Under the pieces are notes generated by a model. That model made no database searches. It was not told the origin of the DNA and worked only from the letters and a program-made list of their open reading frames with translations. This document shows, piece after piece, positions 33,051 through 45,788 of a stretch of 64,000 nt of DNA (its first letter is position 1; every line of letters starts with the position of its first letter). A program made the translations under genes and the position numbers. The stretch is from Vitellaria paradoxa (taxonomy: Eukaryota > Streptophyta > Magnoliopsida > Ericales > Sapotaceae): NCBI GenBank assembly GCA_019916065.1, contig CM034244.1, positions 27,892,471-27,956,470 of the forward strand, in the 5' to 3' direction.

Positions 33051-33517
33051 ACATAAATTATAATTACCTCCCTTTAATATTTGGGTAATTACACAACCAT
33101 CCTTAACATTTAAAAATTACGCTTGCTTTCCTTATTTTGAAATATTGTTAATATTAACTCTCTTCCATTAAGTTAACCGCTAAAACTTAATAGAAAATGT
33201 CACTTCTTTCACATTTTCGTTAGTTTTCTTTATAAAAATTTAAAAAAAAATAAGTAAAAACAAGTAGAAATAAACAAATATTGAGATTTTTGTTAAAAAA
33301 AAAGTGACGAAGATATGACTTATGAGAGATGAAGTGGTAAAATAGGAGAAGTACATAAAATTTTAGTTCTTTAATATTGTTAAGTTTTAACAGTTAATTT
33401 AACAGAAAGGAGTTAATGTTAATAACATTTCAAAATAAGGGATAAGTGTAATTTTTAAATGTTGAGAGGCTTAAGTGTAATTATCTAACTATTACGGGAA
33501 GTTGAGTGTAATTTACC
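33051..33517. mobile_element. Long inverted-repeat element (MULE-like or foldback MITE)
   Basis: Left arm 33057 to about 33190 and right arm about 33383-33517 are reverse complements at roughly 80 percent by eye. For example AACATTTAAAAATTACGCTT pairs with the strand reading GTGTAATTTTTAAATGTT, and CCTTATTTTGAAATATTGTTA pairs with AACATTTCAAAATAAGG. The loop is about 190 bp. No coding region or clear TSD is found. Confidence 0.65.
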
Positions 33518-34490
33518 TTTTGTTTATCAATGAAAGCACAATCTTATAATGCTAATCCTACTACCCAACATAAATTGTACGTCATCCACAATGTAACAAC
33601 TATAAAGTATATGTGGTCTAGTAGTATGCAATTGAGCATGATACACCTAGGCCACTTAAATCACCAATCAATAGCATAGCAAGAAATAAATCCAAGTACG
33701 CACCTATTATTTTAGGCCATTTAAGGAATAATTATAGAATTCACCCTAACCTAATCTACAACAATACCCAACAACATACATTTCCATTAAGCTCAAGGAA
33801 TGAAATTTGTGAGAAGAGTGATACACCTCAAATGTTTATTTATTTAAGCTTAAAACTATATAAGAAAATGAAAAACAAATTGAAAAATAAACTATATATC
33901 AACAAAGAGGGTTAGAAAATAAAAAGGAATAAATAAAAACAAAAATCTTACAAAATTGAAAAATAAAACTATAAAGAAAGATAAAAATTAAAAAAAAATA
34001 AAAATCTAACCTACTAGTATAAGGTGAATGTAAGAATGAGATCATCCTAAGTCCACTCTATCGAAGGTCTCACCAAATAGGTTGATGAATGCTTTAACTT
34101 TTTCGAGCTTATAGAGCATTAAGAATGAAAGGGCCTGGTAAGGTTCAAATAAACCTGGATATGACCATGTGTATCCTTAAATGTGAACATGGATGGTTTG
34201 AGTAGACTTTGGACACACAAAAAGTTTATGTGTGCTATCATCTTCTAAAATATCTCCCTCGAATGATGATTGATCGCATTATTTTCTCTACAATACATGA
34301 TTATTACTTTGTTATTACAATTATTTCAAACAATAAATTTTATCCCATTGTTAAGAAATCACCAACAAATATATATATTCTATGTGAATATGACCCAGTT
34401 TTATTGATTTTTATACTATTTTACAAATTTCTGCAATTAAGAATTTACATCATGGATCTCATAATCACTATGGCTTACATGAGTTATATC
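33518..34490. other. Intergenic region without a recognised gene
   Basis: A-rich DNA. The 102-codon frame at 34209-34517 runs into the start of the next element and has no recognisable domain. Confidence 0.4.
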
Positions 34491-34495
34491 ATATT

Positions 34496-36626
34496 TGTCA
34501 CACCCCAAATCTCGTGACCCGAAAAGTGAGTAAATGAATCACAAACCATATGTAATAATTACCCAAACCCTGATCAGAGCCAACAGAACTACGTACCTTG
34601 GAGCATGCATCCGAATAAATAACTAAAATAATTTAATAAAATCCAAGTCTTGGTCTGCTCGAACTAAAGCACTCCAACCAAATGCAAAGTAAAATATTGG
34701 CCTTATGGCCTTACAACCATATCGAATAAAATCTAAATTAATTATATAGTTCCAAATATTAAACAAAAGTCTGCTCCAATAATGCATACTTAAGTTTCTC
34801 CAGGCTGTCTATCTAAATTACCAGAATTCTACACCTGCACCATAGTTTATAGGGACGTGAACACTAATTCAAGGGTGCCTACGATGCATAATAGAAACAT
34901 ATATGATACATAGTAATATTAAATAAACAACAATTTAATATTAATGTTTGCAAAGTACGGAGCATCATATGTCCAAATCATTAAAGTATATAATAACATA
35001 AATCTTAAAAAAAAAAAGATTTAGTTATTATCTTTCATTTATCTTTTTATCGTCACATCACAATCATTATAGTCATAAGACAGATACTATACAACATCAC
35101 CGTTCACGGGTCCAAGCCCGATGGTCACGATTAGCTAGATAATAATCATCGTTGCAGGCTACTTACCTGTTGGTATGAATACCAACTCCTGCGCAGATTT
35201 AAGGTTTTTTAACGCAAGGGTCATCTCTATACCCTTCTTATTTTTCCTAATATTTGTTAACGCCACAATCACAACATCATTCACATTTCTTTTTATCTTT
35301 ATTATTATCATCTTAACATAACAACTCATTAAAATCAACTATTAACATCACATTTATCACTTCCATATATATTTTTCATCAATAAAATAAACACCCAAAC
35401 ATTCCAAATTGCATATTTTTTATGTATTTATTTATTTTCATAAACTAACAATGTGTTATAGTATGATGTATTATTTATGTAAAAAAAAATATTTACACAT
35501 TAATTTATTATTGTATTAAAATAAATTTTAAAGAGCTATTATAAAATGTGGAAAAAATATAAACGAAAGAAAAATATACAAAGAATACATAATTAAAATG
35601 TTTATTTACAAATATCCAATTGTAATTTCCCACAATTCCAGGGGTAAAAATTGTAATTCTTAATTTTTAGGGTCATTATGAAATTATCTAAAACTATTGG
35701 GCCTGCAAGGTAATTTTAGAATTTTTCATAGGATATGCTTTGGCATATTCTCTTATATAATTCTTTCCAGTTCCATTAAGATTCATTTTGGTCGTGATGT
35801 TTCGGTGGTTTGATTTGGACAGAATTCACACAATGTAATCTAAATTTAATTACATTTATGCAAAATAAATACATAAAAATTTACCAAAATATTTCTACAT
35901 CTCATATATGTAAATAAAATGCATTAAATCCCTATCTCAAATATCTAAGTTAGTAAAATGAATACCCGTGGGTTACCAACGAACTCCTCGTAAACTCGAG
36001 GTATTATTCCTAATATCAAAGATAATTTTACTAAAATATTTTAATATAATTTAATTACAAAACTTTTAAATATATTTAAATTTGGTGGGAATTTGCTACA
36101 TTTACCTTCTCCTGGTTTGCCTTTCCCACCCTCAATTTTCTCTCTTGCACTATCTCTCACTCCTTCCTTCTTAGTTTCTCTCACAGACGTCACCCACACC
36201 TATGCATGTGTATAGGCCTGATGCTTGGTTATCAAGCAAAAAGAGGGTTTGCTAGCAACATTATTTCCACATTTTCTTGGGACACGTGGCCATGTGTGGC
36301 CACATTTGAATTTTTTTTTTCCAATTCAGTGCCCACATGTCTCTAAACTATGGGTGTGTTTAGAATGATAAAAAGTGAGATAAAATGAGATAAAGTGATA
36401 TAAATTGTGGATTCGTAATTCGTGCAGTAAGATAAAAAGTGAATTACTTTTAGAGGTTTTCAAAGACTTTTAGTAAAAATCAGTGTGCCAAATGCACCCT
36501 ATATATATATATGTACAAAGCAATTATATATGTACATACAAAGTAATTTTTACCAACCATAAGCCTTTTGGTAAATATTTTTATAAAATAATATATATTA
36601 AAATTTTAAAATTTTAGGTTATTACA
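34496..36626 (+). mobile_element. LTR-type element C (TGTCAC...TTACA)
   Basis: It starts TGTCACACCCCAAATC and ends TTTTAGGTTATTACA, like elements A, B and D. The flanks ATATT (34491-34495) and ATACT (36627-36631) form a 5-bp TSD with one mismatch. It is 2.13 kb long with no coding region and a GC-richer patch at 35095-35225. A small MITE sits near its right end. Confidence 0.75.
36352..36499 (+). mobile_element. Short MITE inside element C
   Basis: The inverted ends GGGTGTGTTTAGAAT and the complement of GGGTGCATTTGGCACA enclose about 148 bp. TAT occurs on both sides (36349-36351 and 36500-36502). The 3-bp duplication and end sequence fit a Tourist-like element. Confidence 0.6.
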
Positions 36627-36879
36627 ATACTACAATCTTAAGTTGTGCATATATTTATGAATTTAAAATCTAGAAATTTAATGTAATTTATTAATTTTTA
36701 AAACATTGTTTAAGTATAATTTTTATTTGTTTAGATATAAATTTCATTAAACATTTAAGTAATTTAACATAATAGATTATGATATATTAGAAATCAGCAC
36801 AAAAATAAGTAGTCATTTAGAATTATTGAAAGTATTTGACATCATTAGAATAAAAAAAATGTTTGACTGTCTAAAACCC

Positions 36880-37145
36880 CCAAAGCAGTCTTTTATACTT
36901 TAGACAACCGTATGACAACCACATTGAGGTGGTCGTTGGTGGAGGGGTCGTCAACAAAAATAAGCAACCTCCTAAAGCGGTCGTGAAATGTGACGACCGC
37001 CAAAAGTCGTCAAGAATTAACTCAGTGAATTCTTTTAGGCAACCGCTTCAAAACAGTTGTCTATTCCCTTTAGATAACTGTCTTGAGGTGGATGTCTATA
37101 CAATTCAATGGTAAAACTTTAGACATTCACCTCAAAGCAATCATC
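36880..37145. repeat. CACTA subterminal repeats, left end of copy 1
   Basis: Short words such as CAAAGCAGTC, TGAGGTGGTCGT, AAAGCGGTCGTG and ACGACCGCCAAAAG recur in both orientations. Matching words lie at the left end of CACTA copy 2. Confidence 0.75.
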
Positions 37146-37549
37146 TATAATGTTTCTTAAAAAAAAAAAAAATAGCTATTATTGTTAAAAAAAAAACTAT
37201 AACAACGTACAACAAAACTTGTGCAAACATATAACTTGTCCCAACATCTAGCTCAATAAAATTACATTATCCAACACAAATAAAAATACTGATAAAGTAA
37301 AAATTAAAATATTCATTACAAATTATCTATAAGTTAATGAATGTAGAAAGAAAAATTAAAAAAAAAAAAACGTTTTTAACTGAGGAAAAGGCTTGAAATC
37401 GCAGTAAAATCCATCAAACCTGAAATAGATTTAAAAATAATTAAATTAAATATTGATAAAAAATTTACAATCATTGAATTTAAAATTAAATCATAAACAA
37501 ATTTAACTTATAAAACTTTAAACTTAATAAAGTTACAAGTAGAAAATTA

Positions 37550-38700
37550 TCGGGGCCATTCCAAGCGATCCGATGTTCGGATTCCTACGCGGTTCATTTC
37601 TACAAGTCACTCATGCTTAGAACTAGCTACTTGTCAAATTTCATTAACATTGGACACTGTGTGCTCGGTTTGAGCAGTTGACTCTTACTTGGGATGTTTT
37701 AAGTTTCATGTTTCAACCACAAGTTACCTGGTACTATTCTGAGCGATCCGACACTCAGATTCTCGCCCGTTCATTCCTACAAGTCACTGGTGCCTAGAAC
37801 CCACTACACGTCAAGTTCTGTTGACATCGGATATCGTATGCTCGATTTGAACAGTTTACTCCTACTTGATAAATTCTAAGTTTTATGTTTCAAATAGAAA
37901 CTACCTAGGGCCATTTCGAGCGATCTGACACCCAGATTCCAGCTTGGTTCATTCTTGTAAGTCAGTCATACCTAGAACTCGCTGCACGTCAAGTTCCGTT
38001 GACATCAGATGCTGTATGCTTGGTTTGAGCAGTTGACTCCTATTTGTAAAATCCTAAGTTTCATGTTTTAACTAGAAAATTTCCGTGGCCATTCTAAGCA
38101 ATCTGACACTCAAATGCCTACCTCATTTATTCCTACAAGTCACTCGTGCCTAGAACTTGCTACACATCAAGTTTCATTGACATCAGACAGCGCATGCTTG
38201 GTTTGAGTAGTTGACTCCTACTTGTGTAATCCTAAGTTTTATGTTTTAACTAAAAATTTCTAGGGCCATTCTGAGTGATCTGGTACTCAGGTTCCCACAC
38301 GGTTCATTTCTATAAGTCACTGGTGCTAGATCTAGCTACTCATCAAGTTACATCAGACGACCTATACTCGGTTTGAGCAGTTGGCTCCAATTTGGAAAGT
38401 TCTAAGTTTTATGTTTCAACTAGAAACTACCCGCGGCCATTTAGAGCGATCCAACGCTTGGATTCCCTCATAGTTCTTTCTTGCAAGTCACTCGTACTTA
38501 AAATTGACTACACGTTAAGTTCTATTAACATCAGATGTCGTGTGCTTGGTTTGAGCAGTTGACTCCTACTTGGGAAGTTCTAAGTTTCATATTTCAACTA
38601 GAAACTACCTGAGGCCGTTCTGAGAAATCCGATGCTTGGCTTGCCGCTCAGTTCATTCCTGCAAATCCTAAACATCTATGTTTAACTCCTACTTGGGGAA
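37550..38700 (+). repeat. 177-bp tandem array in CACTA copy 1, about 6.5 units
   Basis: Units start near 37557, 37735, 37911, 38089, 38264, 38436 and 38616, each with CCATTC.GAGCGATCCGA, GTTCATTCCTACAAGTCACT and GGTTTGAGCAGTTGACTCCT. The unit is homologous to the array at 47373 in copy 2. Confidence 0.9.
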
Positions 38701-38952
38701 TGCTAGGTTTTAAGTTTTTATATTTGACTCTACATTTTAATTCTACATGCTAAACGTCTATGTTTAACTCCTGTATTATAAATTATAAACATTAATAGTT
38801 ATTAAAAAATGAACTTATTTATGCAGGTGGAAATAATAAAATGATACCTCATCATGATTGTCTCTACGTATTGGAGGGCGGCTTGCCCTGGTGTCATCAT
38901 TGGCATCTTATATTTAATAGTTTAAAATTTTAGTAGTCATATAGTTATGAAA

Positions 38953-39005
<53 letters not shown>
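38953..39005 (+). repeat. (AAT)n microsatellite
   Basis: About 17 uninterrupted AAT units, which explains the poly-Asn and poly-Ile frames over it. Confidence 0.98.
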
Positions 39006-39009
39006 GAGA

Positions 39010-39925
39010 ACTCAGCCTGTAGTTGATCCCGTAAATGATCCATCCACTGCTCCATCTCAGCACGGACCTCAACTTGAACCGAGGCTTGAAGCTCGGCTTG
39101 AACCTCAACCTAGCTCAGCTCAAAGCTCGTATTGAACCTTACCCCACAGTTGATGGCGTAAATTTGCTTGGAGGGTCTCTGGGAGTGCGATGATGAGGCT
39201 TTCAATGTCCTCTTCCATAAACCTTTGGGAGGTCGTAGTAAGGTAGCTGTGGCGGCCTGTTGGATAACAAACCGAAGTATACAACTCCCCACCCGGTACG
39301 TGTAGCTGTCACCATCCCACCCTAAGACCTCAGTAAAGATGGCATTATGCCTATTACACGAGCTTAGCCTCTAGGAGCCCAACTAGGCATACATGGAATT
39401 TCTCCATGATGGCCCTCACGTCATAGTGGTTTAGATTGTGTATCCTCTCGAATGTGCAAATCCGATCGATAAGAAGCCCCTCTACCTCTATCTGCATAAA
39501 ACAATAAATTAAATTAGTCGCAAAAAGTAAATAGTTACTAATGCGAGAAATTAATCAAAACTTGTAATTAATATAAATACAATTATATACCTCATGTAGT
39601 AAATCTTGGATGTGCCTCTCCCTGTCAAGTGCAGTGAGCTAAGCTCGGCCCGATTCCAGGAGTTCCGCGATAACTTAGCCTGCATTCGAACAATTAGAAT
39701 TAATTACCATCAACTTACATAAATATTTAATGCAATAAATTGAAAACCTTAAATTATACTTGCGCGAAGTCGCTAACCAATAAGAGATAAGGCTTAGCCA
39801 CTACTCCGAGACAATGTACATAGGACACCATTGAAGGATGTTCGAGGCTCCCTTGAACAGTAAGAAATAATTTTTCTTCACACTGTGCTTATAGTCTTTC
39901 CACATTTTCTATTAGTTGTAAATTT
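39010..39925 (-). pseudogene. Transposase_24 (PTTA/En-Spm) type gene, 3' half, CACTA copy 1
   Basis: The minus strand reads NYFLLFKGASNILQWCPMYI, VSE and a stop, then WLSLISYWLATS. This matches FEGALNILQQCPPCMVPEQW in CACTA copy 2 and the general EQW..L..YW pattern of the plant Transposase_24 family. Downstream minus-strand text (39490-39100) matches the copy 2 exon at 49190-48700, with GT/AG-like borders between. The first exons of this gene are not upstream on this strand; they lie at 41388-42270 on the opposite strand. Confidence 0.7.
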
Positions 39926-40449
39926 TTTTTTAATTTGAATACAAGTTTGGTAAATTATTAATTTATTAAGTTGTTAATTTATAATTTTTATTTATAAGTT
40001 TATTAATTTGTTTATTGTTAACCATAAAAAAAATAATTTGTTTATTGTTAAGTTGTTAAATGTAATTTATTAAAAGGAGAATGCATGTTAATTTGTTTGT
40101 AACTAATTTCTTATTTTGTTAAATTACTAATTATTATTTTGTTAATTTGTTAAATTGAATGTTAGAATTTGTTAAATTGTTAATTTATTAGTTTGTTGAT
40201 TGGTAATTGTTAGTTGTTAATTTGTTATATTTTATATTTAAAATACTAAAAAATCAGACAATAATCCGATCAATTAAACACTTGGTTTTCATTAGACAAG
40301 ATTTAAATGAAATGGTCAACAAATACATATAATTAATTAAAAACCAAAGAATAGATTGGTACAAATAATTCATAATTTAAAAATTATTCAACTCCTGAAT
40401 GTATATTTTATATTGAAAATACTAAAAAATAAAACAATAATCCAATAAG

Positions 40450-41165
40450 CACTTTACTTTAATTAGACAAAATTTATCCCTAAATGGGGTTAAAGCTATA
40501 TTTATGATTAAAAATTAATTAGGGTTAAAATTAATTCAAAATTAAATTAGCTTAAGTTTAATTAGGGATAAAATTCAACTAATGTTAAAATTCATTAAGG
40601 GTAAAACTAGTGTTAGAATTCAAATTAAATTAGTGTTAATTTTAGTTAGGGTTAAAATTCATTAAAGGTTAAAATTCATCAAGGCTTAAAACTAATATCT
40701 TACAATTAAATTAGTGCTAAATTTAATTAGGAATCAGTTTCGATTAGAGTTAAAATTCATTAAGTGTTAAAATTAATTTCAAATTAAATTAGGAATAAAA
40801 TTCAATTAGGATTAAAATTCACTATGGATCAAAATTAATTGAAAATTAAATTAAGGTTATATTTATTAGGGATAAAATTCAATTAGAGTTAAAATTCAAA
40901 ATTAAATTAGGGATAAAATTCAATTAGGTTTAAAATTCATTAAAAGTTATAATTAATTATTTGAAAATTAAATTAGGATTAAATTTTAGTTAGGGAAAAA
41001 ATTCATTAAGGGTTAAAATGAATTATTTTAAAATTAAATCAGGGTTAAATTTAATTGGGGATAAAATTCAATTAGGGTTAAAATTCATTAAGGGTTATAA
41101 TTAATTTCAAATTAAATCAAGGTTAAATTTAATTAGGGATAAAATTCAATATTTATTAATTTTTT
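40450..41165 (+). repeat. Degenerate AATTAGGGTTAAAATTCA array in CACTA copy 1
   Basis: Words such as AATTAGGGATAAAATTCA, ATTAGGGTTAAAATTCATTA and AAATTAAATTAGGGTTAAA repeat more than ten times with irregular spacing. A smaller array in the opposite orientation lies at 57250-57540 near the 5' side of copy 2. TTAGGGTTA is telomere-like by chance of composition; units are not clean heptamers. Confidence 0.8.
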
Positions 41166-41387
41166 TTTCAATTCATCCCCGTTTCAAACATAATGAACTT
41201 TTACTTTGGCCTTTAAAAGTTTTAGCATTCCAAACATATTTTTACGTGATTTACTCGGGTATTTTTGTTGTCTTATTTTCTCTTCCTTGTGTGTTTTTAA
41301 TATATAAGTGATTAATACATAACGTGTGACATCTATTAAATATTGTGTTTATCTAATCTATATTTTAACACGTAATAGTTACGTTAG

Positions 41388-42270
41388 ATGGCATGTGGCA
41401 AGAAGAGTGATCATCCGCTTATCATGGGTAAGTAGCTGCGCACCACCCGTGCATGTGCCATTACTGTAACTACAACGAGTGCCGAGCCCCATCTTGATCC
41501 TTATGCCACTCAGCCTCCCGATCTTACCCAGTCCCCTCTCGACTCCGATCCCACTAAAGCCCTCACCCTACCTACTTATACACCTTAGCCACTGACTCCG
41601 GTGCTCGCTCTTAGCCAGCCCCCTACTCTAGTTGCCGCTCTTAGGGACATAACTCCTTATCTCTTCTCACACCATCCACCACTCGAGGGCCCACACCCCT
41701 CTGCATCAACCCATACGCCTCTTGCCACATCTATTTCACCCATGTCCCCCTAGATCTTTTACCTCCACCAGGCCCCTTGTACACACTGCCAACTGCAGGC
41801 ATCACGCCACATTGTCATCCCGTTGGGCACCACCACCTATCACTGCATCCACCTCAGCCAAGGTCCTCAAGCCGGTCTCACATCCACACAAGATCTTGGC
41901 ACGTCTACTGCGTTAAGTATATACATTTTGATGTATACCTTAAACTGTTAGTTAACTATTACGTAGATTAAGTTCATTTCTATATATTGTTTAATATATT
42001 GAGTTAAATGACTATAGGATCTATGAGTACCACTACAGCCCCTCGTGCTATGAGAGGCTCTACCACCCCTCTACATGGTTGGGGTAGCAGCCAGCTTTTT
42101 CAAGTTAACTTCAGTCGCTACCACCATCTTGTAGGGAAGTCGAGTAGTAGCCTGACTAGGCAGTTGGGCATGATGGTTCGAGATGGATGCGTCGTGCCCC
42201 TGTCTCTCATGGATTGGTGGGTCGTGCACATTAAGATCTTGGACCGCATCTGGTAGGAGGTTATGGTAAG
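41388..42270 (+). pseudogene. Transposase_24 type gene, 5' half, inverted, CACTA copy 1
   Basis: The plus strand starts MACGKKSDHPLIMGK followed by a stop, then a Pro/Ser/Thr-rich stretch (TQPPDLTQSPLDSD and similar). After a putative intron (about 41915-42008) comes a segment matching the complement of 49740-49995 in copy 2: GCTATGAGAGG, TCATGGATT and GAGGTTATGGTAAGC. In copy 2 the homologous start is at 50597 on the minus strand (MAHSRKRGHPFAMGEQL). The two halves of this gene are therefore on opposite strands in copy 1. Confidence 0.7.
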
Positions 42271-42734
42271 CAAACTTAACACCTTTTAATTTAAACAGTT
42301 CTTATGAAATTACCTTGCTAATATATCTGAAATAAAATATTTAGAATAATGTACTTAACTATCCTCCCGAGTTTCGGCTTATTAGTATTGGCATAATAAA
42401 CTAATTACAAATATCATTGACAAAACACACTAATACAAAAATTAAAAATTAAAAAAATAGAAAATGTAGCCTAATAATTTAACAAAAAATATTATATATA
42501 TACTAATTTCAGAAAATGTCAACCTAATTCCAACCAAATTCCAAAAAATAAAAAATAAAAATAATCAAAAAATGCAAGTCCAACAAAATATACTAATTCC
42601 AACCAAATTCTTAACAAACAAAAATATACAAATGCACCCAATTAATCAAAACCTAAAAATGTTAGAGGATATCTAGGTACAAAGAAATAGGGAGAGTACA
42701 CTGTTAGTGAAAAAAAAGGTGAAGAGAGTGAAAA

Positions 42735-42770
42735 TGGAGAGAGGAAGAGAGAGAGAGAGAGGGAGGAGTA
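42735..42770 (+). repeat. (GA)n-rich microsatellite
   Basis: A GA-rich tract within the right end of CACTA copy 1; it produces a low-complexity minus-strand frame. Confidence 0.85.
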
Positions 42771-43056
42771 TATCTCGCCACGTGAAATAGGCGGCCGGAC
42801 AAGCGACGTCAGTGGCGGCAAACGGAAGGGCGACGGCAAGTGGGCAAACGAGTGAAGAGAGAGTGTGAGAGACAGAGTGAGAAAATGAAAGCTGAGTGGG
42901 GAGGGGGGTTTTGAGGGAATTAAAAGGGGTTTTTAGCAACTGTTTCGATGCAGTCGAATGTTCTATCGAAATGATGATCTATTCCTACTTTCTCGACTGC
43001 CCTAAAGTGGTCGAGCTTTTCCTAGGTCCTTTATAATTTAATTTCTAATAGTGTAA

Positions 43057-45788
43057 CTTCACTATTTAATCCACTATTTTAGTATTAATTATTATAAATA
43101 TTCTGTGTGTTTTTATATAAATTGACTACGTATATATAATTTAATCTCAAATCCATTTATTTAAAATCAAAAGTTATCTAAACGGAATGGTTGTCATAGT
43201 CCAAAACTGTCCTTACAAGAATATTAATTATTACAAAATTCCATGATATAAAAATTCCAGGAAAATAACATTCTTGTTGTTAGCATAAGAATGTCTCACC
43301 ACTTTCCCCCACATCCCCATTGAAGCACAATTAACACAAGTAATTTGATGGTTGTGACTTCTAAATAAACACGTGGCCTTGCCACTTCGACATATAGAAA
43401 CAAATAACATACAAGTGATGGGCCAAAGAAGTGGCCTTCTTTTTTCAACATCAAACGCATGACTCACCAGCTAATTCACATGAATTGTTGCGCCATGTTG
43501 CAAGAAGAAGACAAGTTAGAAAGAAAAAAAAAAAGTTGGTGGGCCATTGCTTAATTGATGAACCATACCCAAACAAGCCATAAAAGGGAGGCCATTTGGG
43601 AGATTAATTAGAGATAATTAACGTTATCAAAAGGGATGACGAAAAGACCATCAATTGCTCAACTGCACCTCTCTTCTTGCATAAATGGAAATGGAATATA
43701 TAGAGATATATACATAGTTCTTTCTTTCTTTAAATTAAGTTTAGGTGAACCTAACTAACTATTCTTTATTGTTTTCGGGCCAATATAGCTATCATTTTTT
43801 ATGGCCTAACCACGCTACACAGATTTTCTCAAACTCATATACATCATCTAAAAGGATAGAACGCAAACAAACATGGGTTGTTATCAAACAATTGGATCAT
43901 TCTTTGATCATTAATTCCAAGTGTAAAGTTTCTATAGGTGACTTCTTTTCTAATACAATTAAGATCAGAACTCATATGTATGGATGTAGGGAAGGAAGAC
44001 TCGAATTTATCTGGGCCAAGTCTAGGGTGGAGGAGTTATTTATATATCAATGGGCTGCGCCTCTTGTCCAATGCTGATGTTTTAGGAGGAGGAATGCATC
44101 TATAGCTAATACGTGTAATTTGATAGTATTTTGAATTCATAATTTGAACTCAGAAGGATAGTTTAGCTTAATTGATAAAATTTTGGATTTCTTCTCCAAT
44201 GATCACTGATTGAAATTTTCTTAGAACTATTGAAAATTTACTCAGTCGTTAACTTCAGACATTTCATAGATTAGTTGAGATACGTACAAATTAACCTAAT
44301 TATTTTAAATAATAAGAACATAATATTTAATATGGTTTCTGCAATAGCCTACGCCCACTACTGAAGAATCCGAGAGTATTTTTATTATATCACATCAAAA
44401 TGGCTACAACAAATGAAAAGAATTTACCCTCTCAACTCAATTCCCCCATCTCACCATGAGTCGGTTGGCCCTTTAGACAACTTAAGCAGTGGCAAGGCCC
44501 CAGGTGTATTTAAGGCCGTCATTTATTATATATATATATATATATACATATTTATATACATTACATGCACATTAAATTACCATAAGAATTAAGGGGAAAA
44601 AAACTATTTTCTTTAAGGTCCCATTTATTACATATACATATATGTACAAAACAAACGTCTTTAAGGCTCCATTTATCATATACATATATGTACATATATT
44701 TGTATACATCATACACACATTATATAATTAAATTCTCTAGAAAATCATTCTTAATTTTAGTATTAAGTGTAATGTAAATAACATTTTTTCGTGTTAAAAG
44801 TGAAATGCCTAATTATATTTCATTAAAAGTTAAATGCTTAATTTATGTTTCATTATATTCTATATATTATTTTATTTATAATTTATTTTAAAATTTTGAA
44901 TTTTTATATCTAAGTTTTTTAAAAAGTATTTATTTTAATACTAAATTAGTTAAACCACATGAAATATAAACAATAACTCGTAAAAAATTCGGTATTTTGC
45001 ATATTTTACACATTTTTTAATATTTTACGATTCAAAAAGTTGTGTATGAATTTTTTTTTGCGTTAGACCCTCAAATAGTTTGATCCGAGCTATTTGTTCT
45101 CACATACGGGAACCCTAATATAGACTCAGCCCTTTTCCCGAAACTCCCGACCGAAGCTTACGCTCTCTTAACTGCATCGACCTTTTTTGCCACCCCTCAA
45201 ATATAGACCCTCCTCTAATTTATACTACAGAATCAGAGGAGTAATGAGAGATAACCAACGGACCAAAAACGTCCATTAAGTAAAGCAATAATGAAGAAGA
45301 GACATTTGGGCCGCGATGGGTCTGGGGGGATCCTAAGATAACTTCACTAGTATACAAATAGTGAACTCTTTGGTGTAACTGCATCGTAAATTTCTTTATA
45401 AAAGTACCTTTTTAACTTTCTCAACTCCCAATAGTTAACCTCAATTGCACTTGTTTGAATTTTTTTTTTCAAAATTTCTTGATTTGTAATTAATTTCGAA
45501 GAATCAAAGAAATTCAGGAGAGAAATATAGCAAGAGTAGAGAGAGGATTGGGATGTAGTTGTAGGCTAATTAATCTTGAAGTGCAGCCAATCCCACCCCT
45601 TTCGTCTATGTTGTTCAATTTTATATGACTCATTTTTTTTTATTTGGTAATTAAGAAAGGAATTTGGATTAATGGGAGAATATTTACATCACCTTATAGT
45701 ATATTCCAGAGTATCAAAACAATTAGTTACAAAAGAATAACTCCCAACTACTACTAACTCTAGTGTTTACATTGGAAATGACAGGTAG
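43057..45788. other. Intergenic region between CACTA copy 1 and the LINE relic
   Basis: No gene is recognised. The 110-codon frame at 43745-44077 has no known domain. Near 44160-44260 a diverged tRNA-like SINE may be present (TAGTTTAGCTTAATTGATAA, then GATTGAAATTTTC, then TTAGAAC). Around 44505-44700 a (TA)n-rich segment repeats CCATTTATYA and CATATACATATATGTAC words. Confidence 0.4.

Larger units (their letters stand above)
36840..43053. mobile_element. CACTA transposon, copy 1 (deleted and internally inverted)
   Basis: The right end reads ATTTCTAATAGTG, whose complement is CACTATTAGAAAT. The left end, CATCATTAGAATA, is a decayed version of it. Subterminal repeats of the AAAGCGGTCGTC type cluster at 36880-37145 and 42935-43020, as expected for binding of the CACTA accessory protein. 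Inside are a 177-bp tandem array (37550 to about 38700), part of a Transposase_24-type gene on the minus strand, and the first half of the same gene on the plus strand. The TNP2-type transposase is absent. Flanking triplets TGA and TAA do not match exactly. Confidence 0.8.

Noticed and set aside
34209..34517. 102-codon plus-strand frame
   Set aside because: It is hydrophobic and AT-driven, and it runs across the boundary of LTR-type element C, so it cannot be an old conserved gene.
38914..39135. Poly-Asn and poly-Ile frames
   Set aside because: They are produced by the (AAT)n microsatellite.
40450..41165. Interstitial telomere array
   Set aside because: TTAGGGTTA words are embedded in a longer irregular AATTAGGGTTAAAATTCA unit and not in clean TTTAGGG heptamers.
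43745..44077. 110-codon plus-strand frame as a possible gene
   Set aside because: No recognisable domain, no supporting promoter or splice pattern, and a single frame of this length is possible by chance in 64 kb.
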